Source: Isoetes taiwanensis (lineage: Eukaryota > Streptophyta > Lycopodiopsida > Isoetales > Isoetaceae). Taken from it: DNA of 64,000 nucleotides. The notes under the pieces are model-generated. The model had not been told where the DNA came from. It did not search any database and saw nothing but the letters and a program-made list of their open reading frames with translations. Both the position numbers and the translations under genes were made by a program. This document shows positions 52,857-64,000 of the stretch, piece by piece. How positions within the stretch are numbered: the stretch's first letter is position 1; each line of letters starts with the position of its first letter. The stretch lies in assembly GCA_021234155.1 (NCBI GenBank), contig JAJEKV010000034.1, positions 7,300,028-7,364,027 on the forward strand, written 5' to 3'.

Positions 52857-53390
52857 ATGGCCGCAATAAATGCAAAGTGCACACATGTCGTGCTTTGATA
52901 ATTCTCAATAAATGCAAAGCGTATTAATGGCCGCAATAAATGCAAAGTGCACACATGTCGTGCTTTGATAATTCGCAATAAATGCAAAGCGTATTAATGG
53001 CGCAATAAATGCAAAGTGCACACATGTCGTGCTTTGATAATTCGCAATAAATGCAAAGCGTATTAATGGCCGCAATAAATGCAAAGCGTATTAATAGCCG
53101 CAATAAATGCAAAGTGCACACATGTCGTGCTTTGATAGTTCGCAATAAATGCAAAGCGTATTAATGGCCGCAATAAATGCAAAGCGTATTAATGGCCGCA
53201 ATAAATGCAAGGTGCACACATGTCGTGCTTTGATAATTCGCAATAAATTCAAAGCGTATTAATGGCCACAAAAAAATGCAAAGTGTATTAATGGCCGCAA
53301 TAAATGCAAAGTGCACAAATCTGCCATAAATGCGATGAATGCAACGTGTCATTCTATGGTAATGCTCATATCTTCCTCCGCCATAAATGC
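52857..53390. repeat. Tandem array, about 70-bp unit
   Basis: Built from GCAATAAATGCAAAG blocks alternating with TGCACACATGTCGTGCTTTG and CGTATTAATG. About seven to eight imperfect units, some lacking the middle block. The open minus-strand frames here are simple consequences of the repeat. Confidence 0.9.
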
Positions 53391-53521
53391 TCATAAATGC
53401 CTCAAATCTGAAATTAATGCCATAAATGCCTCAATGCAACGTGTCATGCTCTCCTAATTTGTAAGGAAGAAATTACGTGCGAACACAAAAATGTATCTGC
53501 CTTATAATACAAGAAATTTAT

Positions 53522-53543
53522 CGCGGCGGCCAAGGCCGCCGCG
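53522..53543. repeat. GC palindrome, second copy
   Basis: CGCGGCGGCC-AA-GGCCGCCGCG with the same flanks as 52392-52413 (TACAAGAAATTTAT before, AACATTTCTCTT after), in the same orientation 1.13 kb away. TACAAGAAA resembles the start of CACTA-type transposon ends (CACTACAAGAAA). Confidence 0.9.
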
Positions 53544-53559
53544 AACATTTCTCTTCATC

Positions 53560-54477
53560 TATCTCGTCTACATGTCCAAAAACATACATGATTTAGACCT
53601 GCATTTTCTCACCTTGTGTTCTAGAACAAAATAATGCGTGATTAAGAAGTGAGAACGTAAAGTTATTGCCTTTCCAAACCTGTGAAACTAGACCCATTAT
53701 GTTTATTAACGAACATCTATTAATACGATGTTGTGAAACACGCTCGGATTAGAGATACCTTTGTCTCCCCATGAGTATATTGGAACTATAAATGGTTCGT
53801 AGACAGCATTCGATATGACAGATTTCTAACAACACATACATGTTATATTAATCTAGTTCTTAGACGTTAAACCAGCAAGGCTAGTGTTGCAACATAGATC
53901 ACCATTGACTATTGGTCTAAAGCTTTTCTTAGTTTTTTCAATGATTCCTTGATGCCTTATAGATCATTACAACTTTACTATTCAAACAACTCAAATCTCC
54001 CTTCCCTTTGAATTCCTCTCACCCCATGTCCAAGACTTCCCAGATGCAAGCCCTTGTTGAAAAATATTGCTAAATTATTTCATTATCTACATTTTTCTCT
54101 CAATTCTTTCGCCGCGCTTTCCCGGCGATTTTGAGAATCTATAATCCGGTCACTGTCAGCCTGTAAATTTTAAAACTAGGAAGCCTCTTTCCGACGCCGA
54201 CAATAATGTCTTCAGTTTTATATTCAACGGTCCCGATCCAATCACCTTGCAATCCGTCGTACCATTCCACCTGTCCAGCCCCCGTGCCAGCACCCGCCTT
54301 GATGACGCCACGTGCCTGGTCTAATCCTCGCCGTCGCCAGCTCATGTCGCCGACAGCAATCTCTCTCGCGCTCTTCTTCTCCCTCCTTTCAAGCCGTTTT
54401 GTGCTTGCAAATCCGGTGGATCTATCCTTGCATTCTTTTTATTTCATCACAATAGGTAAATCTAAATCCCTTCAGCT
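53560..54477. other. Sequence upstream of the fasciclin-like pseudogene, no gene
   Basis: No supported ORF. It may contain the old promoter of the pseudogene; I see no clear TATA box. Confidence 0.35.
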
Positions 54478-55140
54478 ATGGCGGGATGCCGGATGATGCA
54501 CTTCTTAAGCCTCTCTTGGGCCGCATTATTTCTCTGCTCATTCCCAGATTTTGTTTCTGCTTCTTAATCCGACAGTTTATCAGCTCCTGCATCAAGTTCC
54601 GTTCTAGCAGCGTTGCTTGAGTCGCATTATACAGATATGGTGGAGCTCATTGAAGCAGCTGGGCTCTTGCATTTGTTAGAAGGTACAGTTTCTAACGGAA
54701 ATGTGACAATTTTTGCATTTGAGAATGAATATTTTGAGTGTCAATTTGATTCAGAGTTCAAGGCTTATTTGTTGCAACCCGCCAATTTGAAGGCTCTTCA
54801 GAGAGTGTTAAAATGCCATGTAATAGATCAACGGATTGGTTCTGCAGAGTGGAAAAACTGGACTATTGTTTCTTTATCAAATGATCCCTTTCATATTTCA
54901 CAGCAAGAAAATGAGTTTAAGGTAGAAAGATTTAGCTTAGTTTCTCCAGATTCTATTATTAGGGACGATGGCATTGTGCATGGAATCTATGGAATATTAA
55001 TTCTCGAGGCAGTGGAAAAAGCACACAGTGCCAAAAGATTAAAAAACGTGGAGCCTGCTCTGTTTCCAACAGGGGCTCCCGTATTGGATCTGTCAGCCAT
55101 CCTAGGTGCTTTAATGCGGTTTTCGGCTCTGGTCCGGTGA
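54478..55140 (+). pseudogene. Fasciclin-like arabinogalactan protein, truncated, stop after signal peptide
   Basis: From ATG 54478 the frame encodes a signal peptide (MMHFLSLSWAALFLCSFPDF, cleavage near VSA-S), then TAA at codon 30. The same frame goes on as LSAPASSSVLAALLESHYTD with a first fasciclin domain: MVELIEAAGLLHLLEGTV, NVTIFAFENEYFE (H1 motif region), AYLLQPANLKALQRVL and DGIVHGIYGILIL (H2 region). It matches the FLA15-18 type of plant cell-wall adhesion proteins. The proline-rich linker, second domain and C-terminus are missing; the frame ends in unrelated sequence at 55140. If the stop were read through the rest would be intact to 55020. Confidence 0.8.
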
Positions 55141-55789
55141 AGCCAAAATTTCTTCCAGAGATGCTTTCCAATTGGGCATTTAATTTGAACAGCGAAAAAT
55201 GGGTTCGGTTTGCACATTCAATGTAAACTCCCATAGCAAAAATTGGGGTTTTTATGTGTCGATCAGTGGCAAAATCTGACTTCCTTGGCGAAACCAATTT
55301 CCATGCTGCGATTCGAGCATGCATCAGAAAACATTTAACATGTATGCAATGGGATTCATCATGGCAAATCCTTGCTAGGTCAACTGCGGAACCATTCTGG
55401 TGGAGATGTTTGTACCCTTTTTTTTCTAAAACTTGCTTTGTGACTCCAAAATTTTTCGGAAGCTCCTCTGAGCATTTTTCCATCCACGTTTTATGATGGC
55501 CTGGTTATCCTTGCTTCCGGCAGAGGATGGTTCTTGAAGCAATGCATTCTTCGTACTCATCATTCTTGAGGCGATAGAATTCCAAACCTTTGGCAGTGAG
55601 GCGATGTCAGTGCCGGAGGGAAAAGGACGATCTATGGCGGTGGCAGCATACACGGTGGAGATCATCTCGCTGAAAACGTGGCTTTTCAACACCAATTTAG
55701 ATTGCGGCGGAGAAAAAATTGAGGAGAACAAAAAAAAGGAAAATAAGAACCTCGATTATATATGTGTAGAAAATAGAATAGAATAGAAT
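55141..55789. other. No recognised gene
   Basis: Minus frames of 100-174 codons overlap the pseudogene in antisense and look like shadows. A GAATAGAATA simple repeat at 55770-55790 is the tail of the LINE to the right. Confidence 0.4.
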
Positions 55790-56969
55790 AGTTTTTTTAA
55801 CGTCCACGGAGACCAATAGGTCATGGGACCCATACAATGGGCTAGTACAATCATTACTACTAGGATTAAAAAACCCCTGCCTCGAAAGGTTTTCAAGGGA
55901 AAAACCTTTGCAGTAATGATGATACTAGACAAGCTTAGATAATGACTACTGAGGGCTCAGTAATTGCAGACGTTTATCTAGAACCTCAAGTATGTATAAT
56001 GCCAAGTCATGCACAGATGGTGCGCTGAGAAGTTGTGGAAGCGTGGAATGGAATGCTAAGGTCGAAAAATGATTCCGGACTATCTCAAAAGCAGGGCAAC
56101 TCAGAAGAGTATGGCTTTCATCTTCAATAACCTGTAACTGGCAACAGGCACATAGTCTCGCTTCTCGCGGCAATTGCGGCCGCTCCCATCTACCTGTCTC
56201 AATCCGTAGCCTGTGGGACCCCGTGCGAATTGATGCAATAGCTACAAGCTTGTTCCTGGACAATGAAGCAAGCAAATAAGCTTGGGGCCCTGGTGCCAAA
56301 GTGGGATTTATGTGTGCATGATAATGACCAGTTTTCACTTGGGCCAAAGTAATCAAGGCCCCATATCTTTTGAGAAAAACGACCATTAAGATATTGTTGC
56401 AAAAGCTCGGGATCGAAACCGGCAAGCATCGTGAAGGCTCGCGGTTTTCAATCGGGCAAACCATGTAGTGCAATGCTCTTTCCAACATCGTTTCAAACGC
56501 TGAGGAGATTCAGCCATGGCAAGTGCAAGAACAGGATACCTAACATCATCCATGTGGTGCACCTTGCAGATATAGTGGAGATGGCGCTTCATGGCAGAAT
56601 GTTGAAGAGGCCAAAAACCTGTCTCTTGTAAAAGAATAGCATAGGGCACCGTTGTTTTAACTCCAAGGCTGTAAGTGAGAAAGGACTTTTGCACTCCAAG
56701 CTCTCCCAAGCACTAGCACTAATGGCAGGCCCCCACACTTCAGAACCATACAGTAAAACAGGCTCTACCAAAGCCCCAAACAAGTGGGCTTTCCGTGGCC
56801 AATCATGAATTTCTGCGCGAAAACAATTGTTTTGCATTGCATAGAGTGCTCTCCATCCAGCAGCCACCCGCTTGGTAATACACTGTTCCCAAAGTGTGTT
56901 CTTACAGAATTCTACACCAAGATACTTGTAGCTATCCACAACTTCAACTTCGCGGCTATCATAGTGCAT
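55790..56969 (-). mobile_element. 5'-truncated LINE, C-terminal part and 3' end
   Basis: Minus-strand pieces in order: the end of the RT domain (VEVVDSYKYLGVEFCKNTLW, GWRALYAMQNN, EPVLLYGSEVWG), a middle frame (56709-56386), and a C-terminal frame (56488-55946) with a zinc-type C-X2-C-X9-H-X4-C pattern in CACCQLQ and HTLLSC. Two frameshifts break it. After the stop the 3' untranslated region runs to AAAAAAACTATTCTATTC near 55790, a simple-repeat tail like that of some LINE clades. RYLG/YKYLG motifs show kinship with the fragment at 38593-39525. Confidence 0.85.
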
Positions 56970-57039
56970 AGGGGGAAGGATACATATCTAATGTTTTATT
57001 TCTAGACCACAACTCTTTTAAAAGAAAGAGGCATATTGT

Positions 57040-57098
57040 GGGATTCAACCCTTGACCTCCTACAACCAAGCCAACTCCCTTACCAATGGGCTAAGTTC
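57040..57098 (-). repeat. tRNA-derived SINE head
   Basis: Minus strand CTTAGCCCATTGGTAAGGG (A box) and AGGGTTGAATCCC (B box, one mismatch). About 75% like the copy at 52254-52312 by eye. Confidence 0.6.
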
Positions 57099-60000
57099 CT
57101 CTATCAAGGAATATAATAGTTCTCATTTTATTGATAGTGGCTCTGTTTTCTATTTAAATTAGAAGACTACCTTCCATAGACACATGTTGTGGTAGCAACA
57201 ACTCCACCGGAGCAAGCTCTCTCGCCATAGCCGCCGGAGTAAGCAGTCTTGCCATAGCTACGGGAGTCGACCTCTCTCTCCCATAGTCGACCAGATAACT
57301 GTTAACCATATATAAAGCTAGTATCCCCTAGGAATAAACCGACCAAATGAAACGACGTAATCTAGCAAGTCCACCCAACTTGTTATGATAATATCAACTC
57401 ACTTGGTGGGACTAATTCCGGAATTTAAGTAACAACGACAGGGCAACTCTCTAGAATAGCAGCATGTGTTATATCCTTCGATATTCTTTAAGCGACGATA
57501 ATAATGTCAAGTTATCGGCGTTCCTCGACCTACAACTTTAATTATTTTTCCTTTGATAGATGCCTTGATAACACAATTTCTTCGGGCCTTGCCATGATTC
57601 AACCCATACCACATTCATATGCTTTATATTAGACCTTATTCGACGTTATATAAGTAATGTTTTATAGACATAATTATAATTAACGTTGTCTCTCTCTAGT
57701 GTCTAAACCTTGACTCGTCTCATTTCCCAGAGAAAGGATCTCTTCTCGCCCAACCAACTAGGGACTGCCATGCAGCACCCTTCTAGCTAGACCATGGGTA
57801 GCTTTAATCCTACCACCCTTCACTACTTCTTCTCAATTGTCATGTTCTTTTTATGGACCATTTCCCCAGACCACGATACATACCCTGTAATACGTAATGA
57901 GTGCTTGTGTTAGACCCCTACAATAGTGTTAACACCTTCATTCTAAATCAATCCCGGCTACAAACTTTAGTATTATTTTGTGCCAAACCTCACCGCCTAT
58001 ATGGCTGTGAATAATTATCTGCGCCACATGCCGTCAAATTGATAGCTGTCTACCCTCTTTTGGTGTTCTTCCACCCTAATGGACCAATGGCATCCAACCA
58101 TTGTTGACTAATCACCTCCTTCTAGGATATCTAGATATGGTTGAGGCAAAGTATTTCCAACCATTATTTTAGTGCCTAAACGTCCTTAGGTTCCGCAAAT
58201 GACCTTACATATGCCCAAGCAATTATGTGAGTATCATAGAGCATAGTACTATCCAAAGACCTCTCAAGATAGGCCTCTTCTATTAAGAGCTCTTGTGTTC
58301 AAGTCTCTGGGGATCCGTCATATGCCCGCATGGACGCTGCCAATCTGGCATCACGTATAAGTGCTATCTACCTATCTATTTATTTATTTATTACAAATGT
58401 CCTTGGTGAAGTCCTAGGACATGGAAGTCTTCTTCCTTAACCCTTACACCAAATCTTTAAAGAGTTTTTCAGCTCTTGCTGCCTTTCAAGCCGCACGTAT
58501 ATCTTTGCATGTTAGCAAAGACTACCCTTCATGCTAGGTAATGACCTTCCGATCCACATTGCTAAATATCATTATTAAGGGTCCTTCATTCCTTATCTTC
58601 TTCAATATCTATTCTACGACGATGGCCGATTTTAATATCCCGGCCCTTACGCCTGGCATAGCGTACACAATTCAGCCTTTGGCTGCGACCTTTATTCAGT
58701 AGAGCCACCAATCCAATTACTCCTCTACGTATCCATTAACCGTCTTGGGGCTTCTAAGCCGCTATGATATGTTCCCTATATTGTTAACCCACCTATCATT
58801 GGGGGTTATGATCCAACGTTGTCCTACATCCTAGCAATGTTAGCCATTATATTTCTCTGTCATGATGTTATGACACTATTGTGGCATTACAAATGACTTT
58901 GCATCCTCATTTAAGCCATAGTCATGCCCTAGGAGCGGGTGAGCCTTCGTATAAATCGTGAATTACCTGGAGTCATCAAGGTGCCTGCCTGGTATTTTGT
59001 GAGCCTTTCTACAATTACCTATTGTGACATAACCCGGACTTGTATCCCTGTTCGAGTCCTATGTATCCTAACATACACCTCGATGTAACCCATGCTGTTC
59101 ACCAAGTGTCTCTAGCAAGTAACTGCTATTTGCTACCTATCCTGGAATTGTATTATTATATTATTCGACCCCCTCATCGTAAGCTTTATTCTATTGGCCA
59201 TTGACATTTATTTCAAGTGCCATGTGGAGATATGTTTATTATGTACATACCATGTACACATACGATAAACATCTTAGGGAGGTAATCTAGGTGGCGAGAC
59301 AAGGAGAGAAAGACGAGCGTATCCTAAAGTTACTGATGAAGGGTCTGGAGATACGTTCGAAATGTGAAAACGACCGTCAATCCGTTACATTGCTCTGCTC
59401 TAACTTAGCTAAACTATAACCGTGGTAGTTCTTTCAAACAAACCCATTGCCTATGTAACTTTATGATGTGGCTGCGCCACCTACTTCCCAAATGGACAGG
59501 GGCCAACTTTATGTTGGACTTGTATATGTTGCCTATATTTTGACACGGTCTCTAGCTATTTCAACCATTCCTTTAGCACCTTATGGTACTTTAACCCCGT
59601 ACATAAACTTTATTTTCCCCATGGGATTATGCCATAATTCCAAAGGTTTCTACCACAGTCAAAGGCCTTCTCTAAAGGTTCCTTCACTTAATTATCCTTT
59701 GTGTTTCGCCATGCTTTGTCACAACTAACCTATTTTCTTAAGTTACCATATGGACTTCAGCTTTTGATCAGCTTCAAATGCTGCCGTATTTGGCTCCCTC
59801 ATAATGAAGTGGAGGTACTGAAACCTCCTGGTCTTTTAATAGGAAAACCCAATGTTTCAACCTTCGTTAGTAACCGCCATATGATTATCCAATTCCTTAC
59901 CCTCTTAAGACTTTCAAAGTCATAATCTCTAACGGGTCTATGCCTCAAGGCAATGGATCCTCCAGCTTCTACTTCAGTACCTACAATTGGTTCCCACGAG

Positions 60001-62602
60001 TAGGGTAACTCTTAGGATATATGGACTATTGGTCTATATATAATCTCACCCCTTGTAATCTATAGACCTCGTCTTGATTTTTATAGGGACTTGGAATTGC
60101 TATGTATTGCCTCTTCTCGGTTATCCCTAAAGGTATAATCGCCAAAGTCGTCGTACTCCTTCTTTTCTTCCATCAGGGGGATGCGATATTTTACGCATCT
60201 TATTCCCAAAACCGTATAAATGCTCTCAGCTTATAACGCTGAAGTAATTCATTGGTATCTAGAACCTTTGAGTAGTTAAGCTCTCATTATCGGTTATTTT
60301 GACACCCTTCCAACCATCCTCGGGGTGTTTTTGAATGTAACATCACCGTATATGCTAGACTTACTCTAGCTATTTTCACTGATTTAAACTCTTTCCATAT
60401 CCCTTAGTACGACATATCTAGGATAGTCAATTCTAACCATGGGGATACCTTGAGTGCGTATCTCTGGTGGATCATACCTTAACCCAATATCTTCGTATAT
60501 AAGCATATCATTATGCTTCTTCTGTAAACATTGTCACGTAATATTCCACCAGCCTCGTACGAATATTTTACTATCTTCCAATATGACCCACATCCGAATA
60601 TCACAATCGACATCCTCGATGTTCTCACTAGTGTAGTATTTAATACTACTAACTCCTTCTGACATCCAAGATCACTACGTTGTTATTATGTGATATACTA
60701 ACATGCGTGTACCAACCCTACGTCTAGACTCATATGTAACTAGTTGACATAGCCCCCTAGCTATGTTCATATGTCCCGCGATTGTATTTCCTCAACTTGC
60801 CTTGATCCTCAAGCTCTAGTCACAAATTCCACAGGGGCAGATGCCATCCTAAGTTCCTAGTGGACATGTTTTAACGTCTGGTATAAGAACTCTTATTTTC
60901 ATTACTTCTGTATTCATATGGAATGTGAACTAAAAGTTCTATTATACACCCTATCTTTTTTTTATTTAGTTACGTTTTACCATTAAATGGTCCTAGTACA
61001 CTTATGCCAACGCGGAGCTACTCCTCGGGATACGCACATGATACCAAGTCCAGAGCACATCCTCCTTGGTGAGATGTTCATTGGGCGCCTACCTCGTTCA
61101 TACTCCAGACTTTGGTCTATTCAAAGTGTCCCTCCAAATTCTCTATTTTTTGAAAACGTTGTTTACCACTTCTTTCAAGCACCTCTTGTCACACACTGGC
61201 CTTCTGGGTGCATTACTTGCCTCCCTAGTGTATCATTAGTTGAAGGTCAACTTTCCTTCATACTCTAGCTTCAGCAAAGCTCCAACATACTTTGTAGCTT
61301 TTAGACGGTTGCACCTTCTGCTAGCAATTACCATCTTCCATTCCAGCAATCTTCCAGCATGCTTATTCCTGCCTTCGTTCAGTTCGACCTCCACTCTCTT
61401 GACCTTGTGTGGAAACTACGTTCCACACTATTGTCCAATCTGTTATCCGGCATCTCGATGCTCCCAACCGACATAAGATGTGGCCATTCCCTTAAATTAT
61501 ACCATGCATAATGGTCATGCATTTGGCCAACGTCATTAAGCGTATTCACGTGGCTACATGGTCTTCTTAGTCATCCATAATCTTGCATCTTCATTTCATG
61601 CCTCATAAACGTCAATCTCCTTACGAAACACAATGTATGTGTAATTTTATAATCCATACTTTATGGATCAACATCCTCATACCACGTTAGTCTCTATCGT
61701 TCCGTGAATCATACCCCGATTCAAGTAGAAATACCTATACAATGTCGGGTCCACATTCTATACCTTTACCACCATTGTCGAAACCTACACTTCTAAAGTG
61801 ATCTCTCTTTCAAAAGCTGGGTACTTATAATCCAGTTTCCACCTTAGTATAGCACCTCTCTGACGTGATCTATGGTAGATAATCATAAACCACTTCTTCA
61901 TCGGATCTATGGTGCTATATCCAGTCTCCTTTTACGTACAATGGCAATATATACCGCACGATAAATCAATCCTCGTAATTAGTACGCCCAGTGTTTCAAT
62001 CAGATAACAAACATCGTCATACCAATTTCTCGAGTAACCATCCAAAATAAGGATACCTTACCACTCCTTATTCCCAACGTTTAGCACTTCTACTTCAAGC
62101 AAGAACCCAGGATCTGCTTAACCTTCATTATATAATAGCCTCAACAAGCATCGGTTAGGTGTGCTCATGTGAGGTAAAGCTCGTTTTAGTATTAGTTCAC
62201 CTCGAAATCCCGTTGGTCAATTAACCTAGGGAACCATCTGTTATTCTATTTTACAGCATTATCAGATACAAGCCTTAGATCCATGATTTTAGATTTAGCT
62301 CCACAAAGGTTTTACCCATGGTTACTTAAAGCCAACAATATAGCAATTGGCGTTTTACACCTTAGAACTTTATTTGAAATCAAACCAACATTTAAATCAA
62401 CAATGTAGTCTCATTTCCTAAGGGTCTTCACCCCTCGCGTATCAGGGTCAGGCTATCAGTTACAGCTAGGTGTAAACTGTGGATCGAAAGTGTCAGTGTG
62501 GAAACATTAAAGATACTCAAAAGGGAAAAACTCTTTAAACACATAGTCAAATATAATAGAAGGATATAATTATGTATGTCTTACACAAACTCCTAAGGGA
62601 AT
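57099..62602. other. 5.5 kb without genes, pyrimidine-rich plus strand
   Basis: No ORF above about 93 codons and none with recognisable motifs. The plus strand is visibly richer in C and T than in G and A over most of the stretch. A CATATATAAAG box lies at 57306-57316. The stretch ends at a truncated gag, so it may be a long LTR or leader of that element; no primer site was found to prove it. Confidence 0.4.
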
Positions 62603-64000
62603 AACGAAACTAAGGGGATATGGGAAAAGTTCTTTGAGAGAGTTAACGCGACCGAGCAAGAGAAACTGCAAGCCATGGATACCTATTTAGATGAACAAGC
62701 TCAAGTTTGGTGGCAAGGTCGCAGATTGATGCAGCCTGAAGTTAACTCATGGGCAGTTTTCCGTAGTGCATTTGAAGCCCATTACCTGCCTGCAAACTAT
62801 TACAGGATATTGCAAAAAGAATGGGACCTTGTTAAGCAGGATGATGGTGAAACAGTGTCCGAATATTACATGAAATTTAGTCATCTAGGTTCACAAGTTA
62901 GGAACTTGGGTGAACAGGAACTCTTAAGGAAGTTCGTGAATGGGTTGAGGGAGGACATATTTGCAGAGTTAGATCTTATTGAACCAGTCAACATGGAAGA
63001 TGCAATTAAGAAAGCAGGAGCTGCAGAACGAAAGTTGAACCCCAAGGCTCGTAATTTAGTTATATGGGAGGGAGCGCCTTCTCGTGAACAAAAAAGACCA
63101 AAGCGTGAAAATTTTGAAAATAGAAGAGATAAGAAAAATAAAAGGGGCCGTGAAGAGCGTAAGACCAGGTTCAATGGGAGGAATGGAAAACGCTCTAATA
63201 ATGGACAAAAGCCCAAACAAGAACAGAGTAAAGAGCCTAAGACTGGATGTTATAATTGTGGAGGTCCGCATTATCAATCCGAAGAATACAGCTCCGGCAG
63301 ATAAAAATACAAAGAAAGTGCAGTTTAAAGAGCCGCCGCCTAAGGAAAGGCAAGTTGCTCAATCTCACCATGTGGAAGATAGACCCGAAACTTCCAGGGA
63401 AGGAGAGGAAAGAAATAAAGGAAAGCTTGCAGCCATTGAGCAGGAAAAAGGGAGACTGCAAATTGCATATCTAAAGAATTTATCAGAAGACGATACAGGG
63501 TCTTCGAAAGCATGGTTGTTTAAAATGAAAGGTTCAGTAAAAGGTCAAGATGTGACCGTTTTACTTGATGATGGTTCAACACATGATTTTATCTCGCAGG
63601 ACTTGGTGTACAAATTAGGATTACCTATTTGTGATTTGCAAACAAAAATCACAGTGGTGCAGGGTTTGAAAGGTCCTAGGAACCAGTGTGATAAATATGT
63701 AGTAGCTCCCATCCAAATAGGGCAGTATTTTGAAGAAAGAGTTTTGATTATGGCCCCTCTAGGAACTATGGATGTGATATTAGGAATTGGATGGCGAGAA
63801 CAGTATGATGCCTGACCTAATTACAGGGAAAAGACAATAACTATAATGGTTGAAGGACAACCTTTGAAGTTGTGTACAGATTCCACATCTCAAGCTGAAC
63901 CCCTACTGACATACTCTGAAACTAAGAAGTTAATACAGGGCGAAGCTGAATCATACTTTATTTACTTAAGAAACTCTGACCCTCCATCACAGGTGCCTCT
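62603..64000 (+). pseudogene. Ty3/gypsy gag-protease, broken, running off the window
   Basis: The gag core reads TYLDEQAQVWWQGRRLMQPE, WAVFRSAFEAHYLPANYY and LRKFVNGLREDIFAELDL, then a basic stretch and a zinc knuckle start (CYNCGGPHYQSE). A frameshift near 63285 cuts the knuckle. The next frame (to 63815) contains the aspartic protease: VTVLLDDGSTHDFISQDLVY and MDVILGIGW. It is stopped by TGA at 63813-63815; the same frame continues afterwards (TITIMVEGQPLKL) to the window end. The N-terminus of gag is missing, with an in-frame TAA just before 62603. It belongs to a different Ty3/gypsy lineage (DDGS protease) from the left elements (DGGA). The 46976 LTR has the matching orientation but lies 14 kb away. 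Confidence 0.85.

Noticed and set aside
52857-53394. Two 76-77-codon minus ORFs in the tandem array
   Set aside because: Their repeated peptide merely follows the DNA repeat.
54959-55483. 174-codon minus ORF over the fasciclin-like pseudogene
   Set aside because: Antisense shadow of a recognisable plus-strand frame, with no motif of its own.
1-64000. CRISPR arrays, bacterial operons, rRNA or organellar genes
   Set aside because: No spaced short repeats of CRISPR type, no ribosomal or organellar sequence was recognised. Introns and element types show nuclear plant DNA.

Overview
The window looks like nuclear DNA of a land plant dominated by old and young transposable elements. The plant-type evidence is a tRNA-iMet primer site (TGGTATCAGAGC), two primer sites resembling the tRNA-Asp complement, an FLDD-type Tat-like Ty3/gypsy polymerase, a J-protein with a probable chloroplast leader and plant-style introns, and decayed exons of a plant fasciclin-like arabinogalactan protein, 20S proteasome subunit alpha-5 and a DNA-3-methyladenine glycosylase. 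The gene density and repeat load would suit a fern or another large-genome non-seed plant, but the sequence does not settle this.

Layout. 1-7434: a decayed minus-strand Ty3/gypsy element with one LTR in view and a plus-strand ORF behind a TATA box. 7515-8163: a small coiled-coil gene with a promoter and degenerate hairpins. 8190-10083: a gag-only LTR element. 11290-11955: a near-identical fragment of it, abutted by 11956-23246, a nearly intact minus-strand Ty3/gypsy element with two 914-bp LTRs, gag-protease, polymerase and an extra 676-codon ORF that runs through the polypurine tract into the LTR. 23328-27121: an unusual minus-strand cluster with a histone H3-like protein carrying an exact H3 residue 1-8 tail, two decaying unknown genes and two perfect copies of one hairpin sequence.

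27814-33540: a coiled-coil ORF, tandem repeats, then the clearest host gene, a four-exon J-domain membrane protein. 35741-37835: a GC-rich broken PIF1-type helicase facing a multi-exon GIY-YIG nuclease gene. 38593-46894: a LINE reverse transcriptase fragment, a proteasome alpha-5 remnant with exons duplicated in tandem, and a glycosylase remnant. 46976-48536: a 1.5-kb plus-strand LTR with its primer site. 51.2-53.6 kb: tRNA-derived SINE heads, GC palindromes and a 70-bp tandem array. 54478-57.1 kb: a fasciclin-like pseudogene, a LINE 3' end and another SINE head. 57.1-62.6 kb: a long stretch without genes. 62603-64000: a broken plus-strand gag-protease running off the window.

The most interesting part is the H3-like gene and its hairpin-bearing surroundings. 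The same CACACGACGCG core also lies, degenerated, upstream of the small coiled-coil gene 17 kb away. This suggests a dispersed mobile or regulatory unit that I do not recognise.
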